Shown piece by piece: positions 1 through 6,564 of a stretch of DNA of 11,013 nt. The position numbers were made by a program, and so were the translations under genes. Position 1 is the stretch's first letter. Each line of letters begins with the position of its first letter. Origin of the DNA: Oscillospiraceae bacterium (GTDB lineage Bacteria > Bacillota > Clostridia > Oscillospirales > Acutalibacteraceae); the NCBI GenBank assembly GCA_003505905.1, contig DNXM01000062.1, positions 705 to 11,717 of the forward strand. Direction: 5' to 3'. The notes beneath the pieces are model-generated. The model had not been told where the DNA came from and made no database searches. It was given only the letters and a program-made list of their open reading frames with translations.

Positions 1-671
1 GCCACAACGGGATTTTCCGTTTCAAAATGGCCTGCCGCCACGGCGGTTAAGCCACGCTGTGAGGCCTGCAAAAACTCATGGTGTGCGATTTCGCCCGTCA
101 CATAAGCATCCGCCAAGCCTGCCACCTCGCCGATGAAGTCGCCGCCGGCGCCGCCGCAAACGGCAACCGTGCGAATCGGCTTTCCGCCGTCTGCAACCGC
201 TGTGGGCGAACCGAGTACCTTTTGCACCTGTTCGCCGAACGCTTCGGCGGTCATTTCTTCAGGCAAGGTTCCGCACCGAAGAAGCCGTTCGCTTGATTCA
301 ATCGGCAACACCCGAATATTTTCCAATCCGAGCAGCTGTGCCAGCACATCGTTCACGCCGCCCTGTGCCGCATCCAAATTGGTGTGGGCGCAAACCGCAC
401 TGATGCTTGAGGCAACCAATTCAAAGACCGGGTCATTTTTTTTGACACTTTTCACAGGGTGAAAAATAACGGGATGATGGCTGATGAGCAGCTGTGCACC
501 GGCTTGTTGAGCCATGCGCACCGTTTGCGGTGTGATATCCAGCGCAAGTGCCGCCACGGTGACCTCCTGCGAGGACGAGCCAACCGAAAAGCCGCTGTTG
601 TCCCAGCTTTCCTGCGTGTCAAACGGCGCAATCGAGTTCAAAAAATCGTATATATCCTGAACCGTCGTCAT
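1..671 (-). CDS. NIF3-like dinuclear metal-centre protein (partial, C-terminus off the left edge)
   Basis: The frame is open from the ATG at 671 to the window edge, giving 223 residues. The NIF3/DUF34 family forms hexameric toroids with a two-metal site. It is often labelled 'GTP cyclohydrolase I type 2', but its true function is not settled. Visible family motifs are LLISHHP (metal histidines around residues 65-66), AHTNLDAAQGGVND (residues 95-108, Asp100), TGEIAHHE (192-199) and GHFETE (214-219), the last supplying the C-terminal His/Glu ligands. The GHFETE motif appears by residue 214, so this is the short form of about 260 residues without the inserted middle domain of Bacillus YqfO; roughly 40 residues are missing. 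The start lies 5 bases after the rhaA stop, with only a weak purine-rich RBS inside the end of rhaA, so translation is probably coupled to rhaA. The family call is firm; the biochemical role is not. Confidence 0.9.
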   Translation of the reverse strand, partial: MTTVQDIYDFLNSIAPFDTQESWDNSGFSVGSSSQEVTVAALALDITPQTVRMAQQAGAQLLISHHPVIFHPVKSVKKNDPVFELVASSISAVCAHTNLDAAQGGVNDVLAQLLGLENIRVLPIESSERLLRCGTLPEEMTAEAFGEQVQKVLGSPTAVADGGKPIRTVAVCGGAGGDFIGEVAGLADAYVTGEIAHHEFLQASQRGLTAVAAGHFETENPVV

Positions 672-676
672 GTTCG

Positions 677-1924
677 TCACACTCTCTTGCTCTGAACATC
701 CTGCTCATAGCAAAGAATATCGCCGTACCACTCTTCGTGTGCCGCCATTCCCTTGCGCTCACAATACTCTTCCCAAACGGCACCGAGCGGATACAGCTTG
801 AGCTCTTCGTTGAGCATGAGCATCTGCGTAAAATCGCCCTTATCCTGCATGGCTTTGAGCGTTGCATGGGGTGTGAGCAAAGCATTGAGCAGAGCCTTGC
901 GCACATTGCGCTCGCCGATGACCCATGCGGCAATGCGGTTGATGCTTGCATCAAAATAATCCAAGCCAATCATCACACGGTCAAGCGCATCGCAACGGAC
1001 GATTTCTTTCGTCATTTCCTTCAATTCGTCGTCAAACACAACCACATGGTCGCTGTCCCAACGGACGCCTCTTGTCACATGGAGTGCCACCTTGTCGCTG
1101 AAAAGCAGCATGGAGGGAATCTTGTCGGACACAACCTCGGTCGGATGGAAATGACCGTTGTCCAACAAACAAATCATGTTGTTCTTTGCGGCGTAATTCA
1201 TATAAAATTCATGCGAACCGACGGTGTAAGCTTCGACGCCGATGCCGAACACCTTCGATTCCACGGTATCGACCAAATAACGGGGGTCAATCTTTTCGGC
1301 AAGGATTTCGTCCAACGACTCTTTCAAGCGCCGGCGGGGACCGATACGGTCGGCAGGCACTTCTTTATAGCCGTCGGGAATCCAAATATTGTTCATGCAG
1401 GGAACACCCAACTCTCTGCCGAAATATTCGCCGATTTTGCGCATCGCCTTGCAGTGGTCAATCCAAAAACGGCGCACCTTTTCATCGGGGTGCGACAGCG
1501 TCAAGCCATCCGCCGCCATGGGGTGAGAAAACAGAGTCGGGTTAATGTCCAACCCCAAGCCTCTTTCTTTGGCGAAACGAACCCACGGTTCAAAGTGCTC
1601 GGGCTTCAATTGGTCACGCTCCACTTTTTCGCCGTTGGTTACGGCATAAATGGCATGGAGGTTGATTTTGTGTTTGCCGGGCATAAGCGACAACGCCTTG
1701 TCGATATCCGCCATCAATTCCTCGGCGTTTCTCGCCTTGCCGGGGTAGTTGCCCGTTGCGGCAATACCGCCGGAAAGGGATGTGCTGCCCTCAAAGCCCA
1801 ACACATCGTCCCCCTGCCAGCAATGCAAAGACAAGTAAACATCATCCAATTTCGAAAGAACCGCTTCGGTGTCGATTCCGAGCTTTGCGTACATTTCTTT
1901 TGCGGTTGAATAAAGAGTCGACAT
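677..1924 (-). CDS. rhaA: L-rhamnose isomerase
   Basis: This 415-residue cytoplasmic enzyme converts L-rhamnose to L-rhamnulose, the first step of rhamnose catabolism. Its length matches the family (about 420). It has the (beta/alpha)8 metal-isomerase signature: Glu222 in VESKVFG, Asp255 and His258 in LDNGHFHP, His282 in LHVTRG, Asp290 and Asp292 in RWDSDH, and Asp322 in GLDYFD. The spacing agrees with the two metal sites (structural and catalytic) known in E. coli RhaA, so the enzyme should be active. The ATG at 1924 is preceded by AGGTGG with a 7-base spacer. A consensus promoter lies at 2004-2032. No rhamnulokinase, aldolase, transporter or regulator is in the window; the next gene is a NIF3-family protein 5 bases downstream. 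Related isomerases also act on other sugars, so the in vivo substrate could be broader than rhamnose. Confidence 0.95.
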   Translation of the reverse strand: MSTLYSTAKEMYAKLGIDTEAVLSKLDDVYLSLHCWQGDDVLGFEGSTSLSGGIAATGNYPGKARNAEELMADIDKALSLMPGKHKINLHAIYAVTNGEKVERDQLKPEHFEPWVRFAKERGLGLDINPTLFSHPMAADGLTLSHPDEKVRRFWIDHCKAMRKIGEYFGRELGVPCMNNIWIPDGYKEVPADRIGPRRRLKESLDEILAEKIDPRYLVDTVESKVFGIGVEAYTVGSHEFYMNYAAKNNMICLLDNGHFHPTEVVSDKIPSMLLFSDKVALHVTRGVRWDSDHVVVFDDELKEMTKEIVRCDALDRVMIGLDYFDASINRIAAWVIGERNVRKALLNALLTPHATLKAMQDKGDFTQMLMLNEELKLYPLGAVWEEYCERKGMAAHEEWYGDILCYEQDVQSKRV

Positions 1925-1938
1925 AGTTCATCCACCTG

Positions 1939-1955
1939 CGGTGCGGTATGCACCG
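1939..1955 (-). promoter_or_regulatory. Inverted repeat in the rhaA 5' leader, next to the RBS
   Basis: CGGTGC and GCACCG form a perfect 6-base-pair stem with a 5-base loop. The repeat sits one base upstream of the rhaA Shine-Dalgarno sequence (AGGTGG, 1932-1937). In the mRNA the arm GCACCG can instead pair through CACC with GGTG of the Shine-Dalgarno, three bases away. It may be an RNA hairpin that affects translation, or a DNA operator; the sequence alone does not decide. Confidence 0.4.
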
Positions 1956-2003
1956 TCCTTTCTTTGCAAAAAGCAACAGCATCTTACGATTGCTTTACCT
2001 TAT

Positions 2004-2032
2004 ATAATATCTTCCTTTTCTTTGTTTGTCAA
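2004..2032 (-). promoter_or_regulatory. Sigma-A promoter of rhaA
   Basis: The -35 TTGACA (2032-2027) and -10 TATTAT (2009-2004) are separated by 17 bases, a near-perfect housekeeping promoter on the minus strand. Transcription should begin near 1997, giving a leader of about 73 bases before rhaA. The promoter starts only 8 bases beyond the end of the upstream reductase gene, so rhaA and the NIF3 gene form their own unit. Confidence 0.8.
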
Positions 2033-2036
2033 ACAA
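2022..2036. promoter_or_regulatory. 15-base palindrome over the rhaA -35 box, candidate operator
   Basis: TTGTTTGACAAACAA is a perfect 7-base inverted repeat around one central base, and it contains the whole -35 hexamer TTGACA. This position is typical of a repressor site that blocks RNA polymerase. A sugar-responsive repressor would fit the gene it controls, but I cannot name the regulator from sequence alone. Confidence 0.5.
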
Positions 2037-2039
2037 TTC

Positions 2040-2774
2040 TTACAAAATAAATCCGCCGTCCACGCCGATAATCTGTCCGGTGATAAAAGAGGCATCCTCC
2101 GACAGCAAAAAGCCGACCGTTTTTGCCACTTCTTCGGGTTGACCGATGCGGCACAGCGGTGTATCCTGCGCAAGCTGTTCCAAGTCCTCCGCCGTCAAAT
2201 TGCCGTTCATTTTGGTGTCAATCACACCGGGAGCAATGCAGTTCACCCGAATCCCCGACGGACCGACCTCCTTCGCCAACGCCTTTGTCAACCCGATAAC
2301 CGCCGCTTTCGACGCCGAATAAAGTGCCTCACAGCTTGCGCCGCTGATTCCCCACATCGAGGAAATATTCACGATGCTTCCCCTGTGACGGCGAATCATT
2401 TCGGGCAGCACGGCACGGCAGGTGTTGATGCACGAAAAGGTGTTTGCGCCGAACAAAAAAGCGGTGTCGGCATCGGTCGTGTCGGTGAACAGCTTTTGCT
2501 GTGCAACCCCGGCGTTATTCACCAGCGCCGTTATTTCGCCCAGCTCATTATGTATTCTTTCGACCATATCCGCCACCTGCGAGCTGTCGGACAAATCGGC
2601 ACAAAAACAAGCAGCCGGGCAGCCTTGACTGCCCAGCTCTTTGACTATTTCTTTTGCGGATGCTTCATCCTTGTAATAATGCACGGCGACACGGTAGCCC
2701 TGTTGAGCCGCCCATCGCACACAGGCGCTTCCGATTCCGCCGGAGGCTCCCGTAATCAAAACCGTTTGGTTCAT
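2040..2774 (-). CDS. ymfI: Short-chain dehydrogenase/reductase, probable EF-P 5-aminopentanone reductase (YmfI-like)
   Basis: This 244-residue classical SDR binds NADP(H). The cofactor motif TGASGGIG is at residues 8-15, NNAG at 86-89, and the catalytic set is Asn111, Ser139, Tyr152 and Lys156 (YSASK), ending in the usual GVDGGFIL tail. The active-site stretch SSMWGISGASCEALYSASK carries the Trp-Gly...GASCE pattern that I associate with the Firmicutes YmfI group. That group reduces the 5-aminopentanone modification on elongation factor P; FabG-type ketoacyl reductases usually lack this pattern. Start: the ATG overlaps the stop of the upstream lipoprotein gene as ATGA, with GGGAG nine bases before it, so the two are translationally coupled. 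No EF-P gene is in the window, so the specific role rests on motif resemblance. A generic 3-oxoacyl-ACP reductase (FabG) is the alternative; SDR membership itself is certain. Confidence 0.75.
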   Translation of the reverse strand: MNQTVLITGASGGIGSACVRWAAQQGYRVAVHYYKDEASAKEIVKELGSQGCPAACFCADLSDSSQVADMVERIHNELGEITALVNNAGVAQQKLFTDTTDADTAFLFGANTFSCINTCRAVLPEMIRRHRGSIVNISSMWGISGASCEALYSASKAAVIGLTKALAKEVGPSGIRVNCIAPGVIDTKMNGNLTAEDLEQLAQDTPLCRIGQPEEVAKTVGFLLSEDASFITGQIIGVDGGFIL

Positions 2775-3829
2775 TGAGCGATACTCCCGAACATTTTTTC
2801 CAAATCCTCTTCGCTCATCGCCTTGCCGACCGCTTCAAATTCCTTATCGCTGACCGAGTAGGAATAATCAACCACTTTCATGACGGTTGACGTGCCGTCC
2901 TCGCTGATGATTTCCACACGGGCAAGCTTGCCCGTCTGACCGCTGCCGGCGGTGAAATAATACTTGTTGGTGGTGGTACCGTCGGTGTAGGTTTCACAGT
3001 CGTAGGTCTTGCTGCCGTCCTTGACTTTGGAAGTACCCTTGTAATCCATACCCTCTGCGGCAATGGCATCGAAAATTTCGGTTCCCAAGCCCATATCCTC
3101 GGCATCGTCAAGCGTTGTGGTGTAGTGATAGGATTTTGCAAAGTTGATGGTTGCTGTATTACCGTTCAAAATTGCCCGAATCGAGCCGATGGAGCCGAGC
3201 GCACCGAGGGAAGCCACCATCGGAACGGACATTTCGACTGCCATTTTGTCACCCTTGACATAGAATGTGTATGCCATGGTACCCAAATCGCTCATATCCT
3301 GCGATGAAACATAGAGCTTAATCATCATCTGCTTGCCGCTCTTCGCCTTGTCGAACATATTGGTCAACAGGGAGCTGACAGGTCTGCCGTCTTTATTGGT
3401 TGCCACTTCAACAGGGGTTCCGCTGCCGAGCAGCTCGGTGTTGAACTCCTCCGCTGTGGTTGCTTCCGCCGTGGTTTCACCCTTCTTCGTAGTAACCTGC
3501 GTGGTGTACGGAATGGTGATGTTTTCGACTTTTGATACGATTTCGGTCACAATCTCCGTAACAACCTCGCTCTTGATTTCGGGCGTTCCGTCTTTTTTCG
3601 TAACCTTTTCGCCGTTTTTATTTGTCACGACTTCGGTCACAACCTCCGACACGACCTCGCTCTTCACCTCGGTCACGATTTCGGTCACCTGCTCATAAAC
3701 CTGACCGTTTGCATCGGTCACGGTTTCCGGCTCATTTTCTTTTCCTTTGCCGTTTTTTCCGCAAGCGGCGAACACAACAAGAACAACCGCCAAAAGGGAA
3801 AGAATCAGCACTACATTTTTCTTTTTCAT
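2771..3829 (-). CDS. Cell-surface lipoprotein with Val-Thr-Glu repeat stalk and probable LolA/LppX-like domain
   Basis: This is a 352-residue exported lipoprotein of unknown function. A KKK-rich start, a hydrophobic segment (about residues 6-20) and the lipobox VFAAC predict lipid attachment at Cys23. Residues about 45-105 are a low-complexity stalk of four-residue units (xVTE/xVSE) interrupted by NKNGEK-, KKDGT- type links, then a Thr-rich linker (about 105-130). The C-terminal half (about 150-330) has alternating beta-strand patterns (MAYTFYVKGDKMAVE, YDCETYTDGTTTNKYYFT, KLARVEII), reminiscent of LolA/LppX lipid-carrier folds; this fold is inferred. Start: the ATG at 3829 follows AAGGAGG (3846-3840) by 10 bases. 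A TTG one codon upstream (3832) is also possible at 7 bases. It has its own promoter and overlaps the downstream reductase by four bases. It could be a sensor or a substrate-binding surface protein; nothing in the sequence decides. Confidence 0.8.
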   Translation of the reverse strand: MKKKNVVLILSLLAVVLVVFAACGKNGKGKENEPETVTDANGQVYEQVTEIVTEVKSEVVSEVVTEVVTNKNGEKVTKKDGTPEIKSEVVTEIVTEIVSKVENITIPYTTQVTTKKGETTAEATTAEEFNTELLGSGTPVEVATNKDGRPVSSLLTNMFDKAKSGKQMMIKLYVSSQDMSDLGTMAYTFYVKGDKMAVEMSVPMVASLGALGSIGSIRAILNGNTATINFAKSYHYTTTLDDAEDMGLGTEIFDAIAAEGMDYKGTSKVKDGSKTYDCETYTDGTTTNKYYFTAGSGQTGKLARVEIISEDGTSTVMKVVDYSYSVSDKEFEAVGKAMSEEDLEKMFGSIAQ

Positions 3830-3867
3830 CAAATAATATCCTCCTTCAAGGCATTTGGTGTAAAGTC

Positions 3868-3897
3868 AATATACAATATCCGTACACTTTTCGTCAA
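3868..3897 (-). promoter_or_regulatory. Probable sigma-A promoter of the lipoprotein-reductase unit
   Basis: The -35 TTGACG (3897-3892) and -10 TATATT (3873-3868) are 18 bases apart on the minus strand. Transcription would start about 30 bases before the ATG at 3829, just upstream of the AAGGAGG site. The 133-base gap between the CNNM gene and this lipoprotein shows no convincing terminator, so some readthrough from upstream is possible. Confidence 0.65.
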
Positions 3898-3962
3898 GAG
3901 AAGTCGGAGATTTGGAAGAATCTTTTAAGCGTTTTGTAAGAGTTTTTCTCACATTTTTTCGC

Positions 3963-5333
3963 TTACTCCCCGTCCTTATCGTCTTTGTCCTCATCTTCAA
4001 TCGGGTTGATTTCCACTTTCAGCTTACCGATTCGACGGTCTTCGATGTTGAGCACGGTGAAATGAAGGTTTTCATAATCCAGCTCATTCATTTCGCCGTC
4101 GTTTGGCAAATAGCCGAGCAAGCTGATAACAAAGCCGCCGATGGTTTCAAAATCGTCCTCAGGAATATTCACGCCGACGTGCTCGTTCACTTCGCTGATG
4201 GCAGTCGTGCCGTCAACGGTGAAGGTTGTGTCGTCAATAACGGAAAACTCCTCTTCCTCGTTGTCGTATTCATCCTGAATATTGCCGACAATGGATTCCA
4301 GCAAATCCTCGAGCGTGACAATGCCTGCCGTTCCGCCGTATTCATCGAGCACAACCGCCATTTGCAGTTTGCGGGAGGTCAGCTCCTTGAACAGCGTTCC
4401 GCACTTCATACTCTCGGGCACGATGTAGACATCACGCATCACCTTGCGCAGGCTTTGGTCCTTCGGCAGCTCCGACCCGATATACGCAATCAAGTCTTTG
4501 ATATAGACAATGCCGATGATGTGGTCCAAATCCTCTTCAAAAACGGGAATGCGGGAATATCCCTCCCGTTCGGCAATTCCGATGACATCCAAAACCGAAT
4601 CATTGACCTCCACCGCTTCCACATCGGTGCGGTGCGTCATAATGTCGCCTGCGTCAATATCATCAAACTCAAAGATGTTGTTAATCATTTCCTTTTGAAC
4701 ATCTTCGATTACGCCTTTTTCGCCGCCGACATCCACCATCATGCGGATTTCTTCCTCGGTCACTTCCTCGGGCTGTGCATTGGGGTCAATGCCGAACAGG
4801 CGCAGCAACGCATTCGTTGACACCGACAGCACCTTGACAAAGGGTTTGGTCACGGCGGCAACAAAAAGCAAAACGCCGACAACACGGTAGGAAATCTTTT
4901 CGGGCGCAAACATCGCAATGCGTTTGGGCACCAATTCGCCGAGAACAAGGGAAAAATACGACATGACAACCGTAATCAGCACGACGCATACACCCTCAAT
5001 CACACCGGCCGGTATGACCTTGGCTACCGCCGTTGTTTCAATTGCATCGGAGAGCATTTTCACAAAGCTCTGCGACGCCGAAGCAGAGGTTAAAAAGCCT
5101 GCCAGCGTAACGCCGATTTGAATGGTGGAAAGAAAATTGCTCGGATTTTTGGTGAGTCGCAGAATTTTTTTGGCTTTTCGGTTGCCTTCCGCCGCTTGTT
5201 TTTCGAGCTTTGCGTCATTCAGCGAAATAATCGCAATTTCGCTCATGGCAAAAAACGCATTCACCAGCACAAGGGCAAACAACAAAACCAGCTTCAAAAT
5301 AAGGTTGGCAGGGTCAGGGTCGGGGTTATCCAT
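3963..5333 (-). CDS. CNNM/HlyC-CorC family membrane protein with CBS pair
   Basis: This is a 456-residue inner-membrane protein of the 'hemolysin family/CorC' type. Despite the old name, members are linked to magnesium or other cation transport rather than to haemolysis. Domain order: N-terminal CNNM (DUF21) with hydrophobic segments at about 11-30, 68-85, 112-132 and 150-165 and the conserved GELVPKRIA (132-140); a CBS pair (about 215-340) containing IMTHR and GYSRIPVFEE; and a C-terminal CorC/HlyC domain (about 360-445), ending in a very acidic tail. The stretch DEYGGTAGIVTLEDLLE (330-346) is a hallmark of the family. Start: the ATG at 5333 has AGGAG 8 bases before it (5346-5342). A GTG start at 5363 would place that RBS inside the gene, so I reject it. 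It follows alr by 47 bases and is probably co-transcribed with it. The ion is not predictable from sequence. Confidence 0.92.
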   Translation of the reverse strand: MDNPDPDPANLILKLVLLFALVLVNAFFAMSEIAIISLNDAKLEKQAAEGNRKAKKILRLTKNPSNFLSTIQIGVTLAGFLTSASASQSFVKMLSDAIETTAVAKVIPAGVIEGVCVVLITVVMSYFSLVLGELVPKRIAMFAPEKISYRVVGVLLFVAAVTKPFVKVLSVSTNALLRLFGIDPNAQPEEVTEEEIRMMVDVGGEKGVIEDVQKEMINNIFEFDDIDAGDIMTHRTDVEAVEVNDSVLDVIGIAEREGYSRIPVFEEDLDHIIGIVYIKDLIAYIGSELPKDQSLRKVMRDVYIVPESMKCGTLFKELTSRKLQMAVVLDEYGGTAGIVTLEDLLESIVGNIQDEYDNEEEEFSVIDDTTFTVDGTTAISEVNEHVGVNIPEDDFETIGGFVISLLGYLPNDGEMNELDYENLHFTVLNIEDRRIGKLKVEINPIEDEDKDDKDGE

Positions 5334-5380
5334 TATTATGGCTCCTTTCAGGTTAAAAAACACTATATTTTTTCGCCGAA

Positions 5381-6523
5381 TTACTCGACGATTTTTCCGT
5401 TTTCGACATAGACACGGGGAACTCGCTTGGTAATATCGCAGACATATTCATAGTTGAAGCTGCCTGCCGTCTTGGCAAGCTCCTCCACCGTCAGGCGTTC
5501 ACCACCGTCAGCGCCGACAATCGTCACCTCATCCCCCTGTTTTACATTGGGAATATCGGTGACATCCACCATGAACTGGTCCATGCAAATGCGCCCTGTG
5601 ACAGGGGCGGAATGACCGTGAATCAGCACACGACCTTTGTTGGTCAGCAAACGGGGATAACAATCGCCGTAGCCGCAGGGAACGGTGGCAATCAACGAAT
5701 CACGCTCGGTGCAAAAGGTTGCGCCGTAGCCGACCGTTTCACCTTTCGCCACCTCTTTGACAAAGGCGACATGGCTTTTAATCTGCATCACGGGGGTTGT
5801 CGGTAGGTTTTCAAACTTCACTTCATCCGACGGGTCAAGCCCGTAGGTGACGATGCCGCACCGCACCATATCCAGATAACCGTCATCAAAATCCATGATG
5901 GCAGGGCTGTTGCAAATGTGACGCAGACCGATGTGCACACCGCTGTCCGTAAGCTTTTGCGTGAATTCGCCGAAAATTCTTCTCTGCTCATCGGCAAAGG
6001 TCTTATCGGCAAAATCGGCGCAGGCCAAGTGCGAAAAGATGCCGTTAATTTGAATGCCGGGCATGGCGGCAATGCGCTGAATTGCCTGAATACTTTCCTT
6101 GGTCGGCATAAAGCCGATGCGGTGCATTCCCGTGTCGATTTTAATGTGGATGCCCGCTGTCACACCCAAGCGAACGGCGGTGTCGGACAAAAGCCGAGCT
6201 GTTTCCTCTTGGAACACCGCCAAATCAATGCGGCTGCGCACAGCGGATTCAAACAGGTCGGGGAAGGCGTAGCTGAGAACGAGAATCGGCTGAACAATGC
6301 CGCTGCTGCGCAGCTCACAGCCTTCCTCCACCGTTGCCACACCGAAGGCATAGGCGTCCTTTTCCAGAGCGTGCGCCAAGCGAACGGCGCCGTGCCCGTA
6401 GGCATCCGCTTTGAGAATCACCATCACCTTGACCGCTTCGCCGACCCTGCTTTGCACCGTGCGCACATTCTTCCGCACAGCATCCAGGTCGACATAAGCA
6501 CAAACCCTGCTGTTTTTGTTCAT
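5381..6523 (-). CDS. alr: Alanine racemase
   Basis: This 380-residue PLP enzyme interconverts L- and D-alanine and supplies D-Ala for peptidoglycan. Visible marks are the PLP lysine in ILKADAYGHG (Lys38), the substrate-pocket GMHRIGF (132-138), the catalytic tyrosine in VGYGATF (Tyr266) and GRICMDQFMVDVT (310-322), the partner-subunit substrate motif. The order is the normal one: an N-terminal TIM barrel, then a C-terminal beta domain from about residue 240. Length is typical (about 370-390). Start: the ATG at 6523 follows AGGAG (6540-6536) by 12 bases. A TTG one codon upstream (6526) has 9-base spacing, so the exact start is uncertain by one residue. It lies 32 bases downstream of metY and 47 bases upstream of the CNNM gene, consistent with one operon. 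The functional call is firm; whether it is the only racemase in the genome cannot be seen. Confidence 0.96.
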   Translation of the reverse strand: MNKNSRVCAYVDLDAVRKNVRTVQSRVGEAVKVMVILKADAYGHGAVRLAHALEKDAYAFGVATVEEGCELRSSGIVQPILVLSYAFPDLFESAVRSRIDLAVFQEETARLLSDTAVRLGVTAGIHIKIDTGMHRIGFMPTKESIQAIQRIAAMPGIQINGIFSHLACADFADKTFADEQRRIFGEFTQKLTDSGVHIGLRHICNSPAIMDFDDGYLDMVRCGIVTYGLDPSDEVKFENLPTTPVMQIKSHVAFVKEVAKGETVGYGATFCTERDSLIATVPCGYGDCYPRLLTNKGRVLIHGHSAPVTGRICMDQFMVDVTDIPNVKQGDEVTIVGADGGERLTVEELAKTAGSFNYEYVCDITKRVPRVYVENGKIVE

Positions 6524-6546
6524 CAAAACACTTATCTCCTATTCCG

Positions 6547-6564
6547 AACGGATTCTTATCCGTT
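6547..6564 (-). other. Hairpin spanning the metY stop codon, between metY and alr
   Basis: AACGGAT and ATCCGTT form a perfect 7-base-pair stem with a 4-base loop. The stem includes part of the metY stop codon and ends about 6 bases before the alr ribosome binding site. It has no U-tract after it, so I do not call it a terminator. It could act as an mRNA stability or processing element. Confidence 0.4.

Noticed and set aside
737..1909. A 390-codon plus-strand open frame opposite rhaA, with similar long antisense frames at 1941-2777, 3912-4820 and 6691-7842.
   Set aside because: Each mirrors a well-supported gene, its translation shows no family motifs, and it lacks a convincing RBS. They are by-products of codon bias on the opposite strand.
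3920..3962. Possible terminator after the CNNM gene (GAG-AAAAA-CTC with flanking TGT/ACA).
   Set aside because: The pairing needs bulges and the stem is too weak, so readthrough cannot be excluded but a terminator is not supported.
5334..5363. GTG start at 5363 for the CNNM protein.
   Set aside because: It would place the strong AGGAG at 5342-5346 inside the coding region. The ATG at 5333 is spaced correctly from it.
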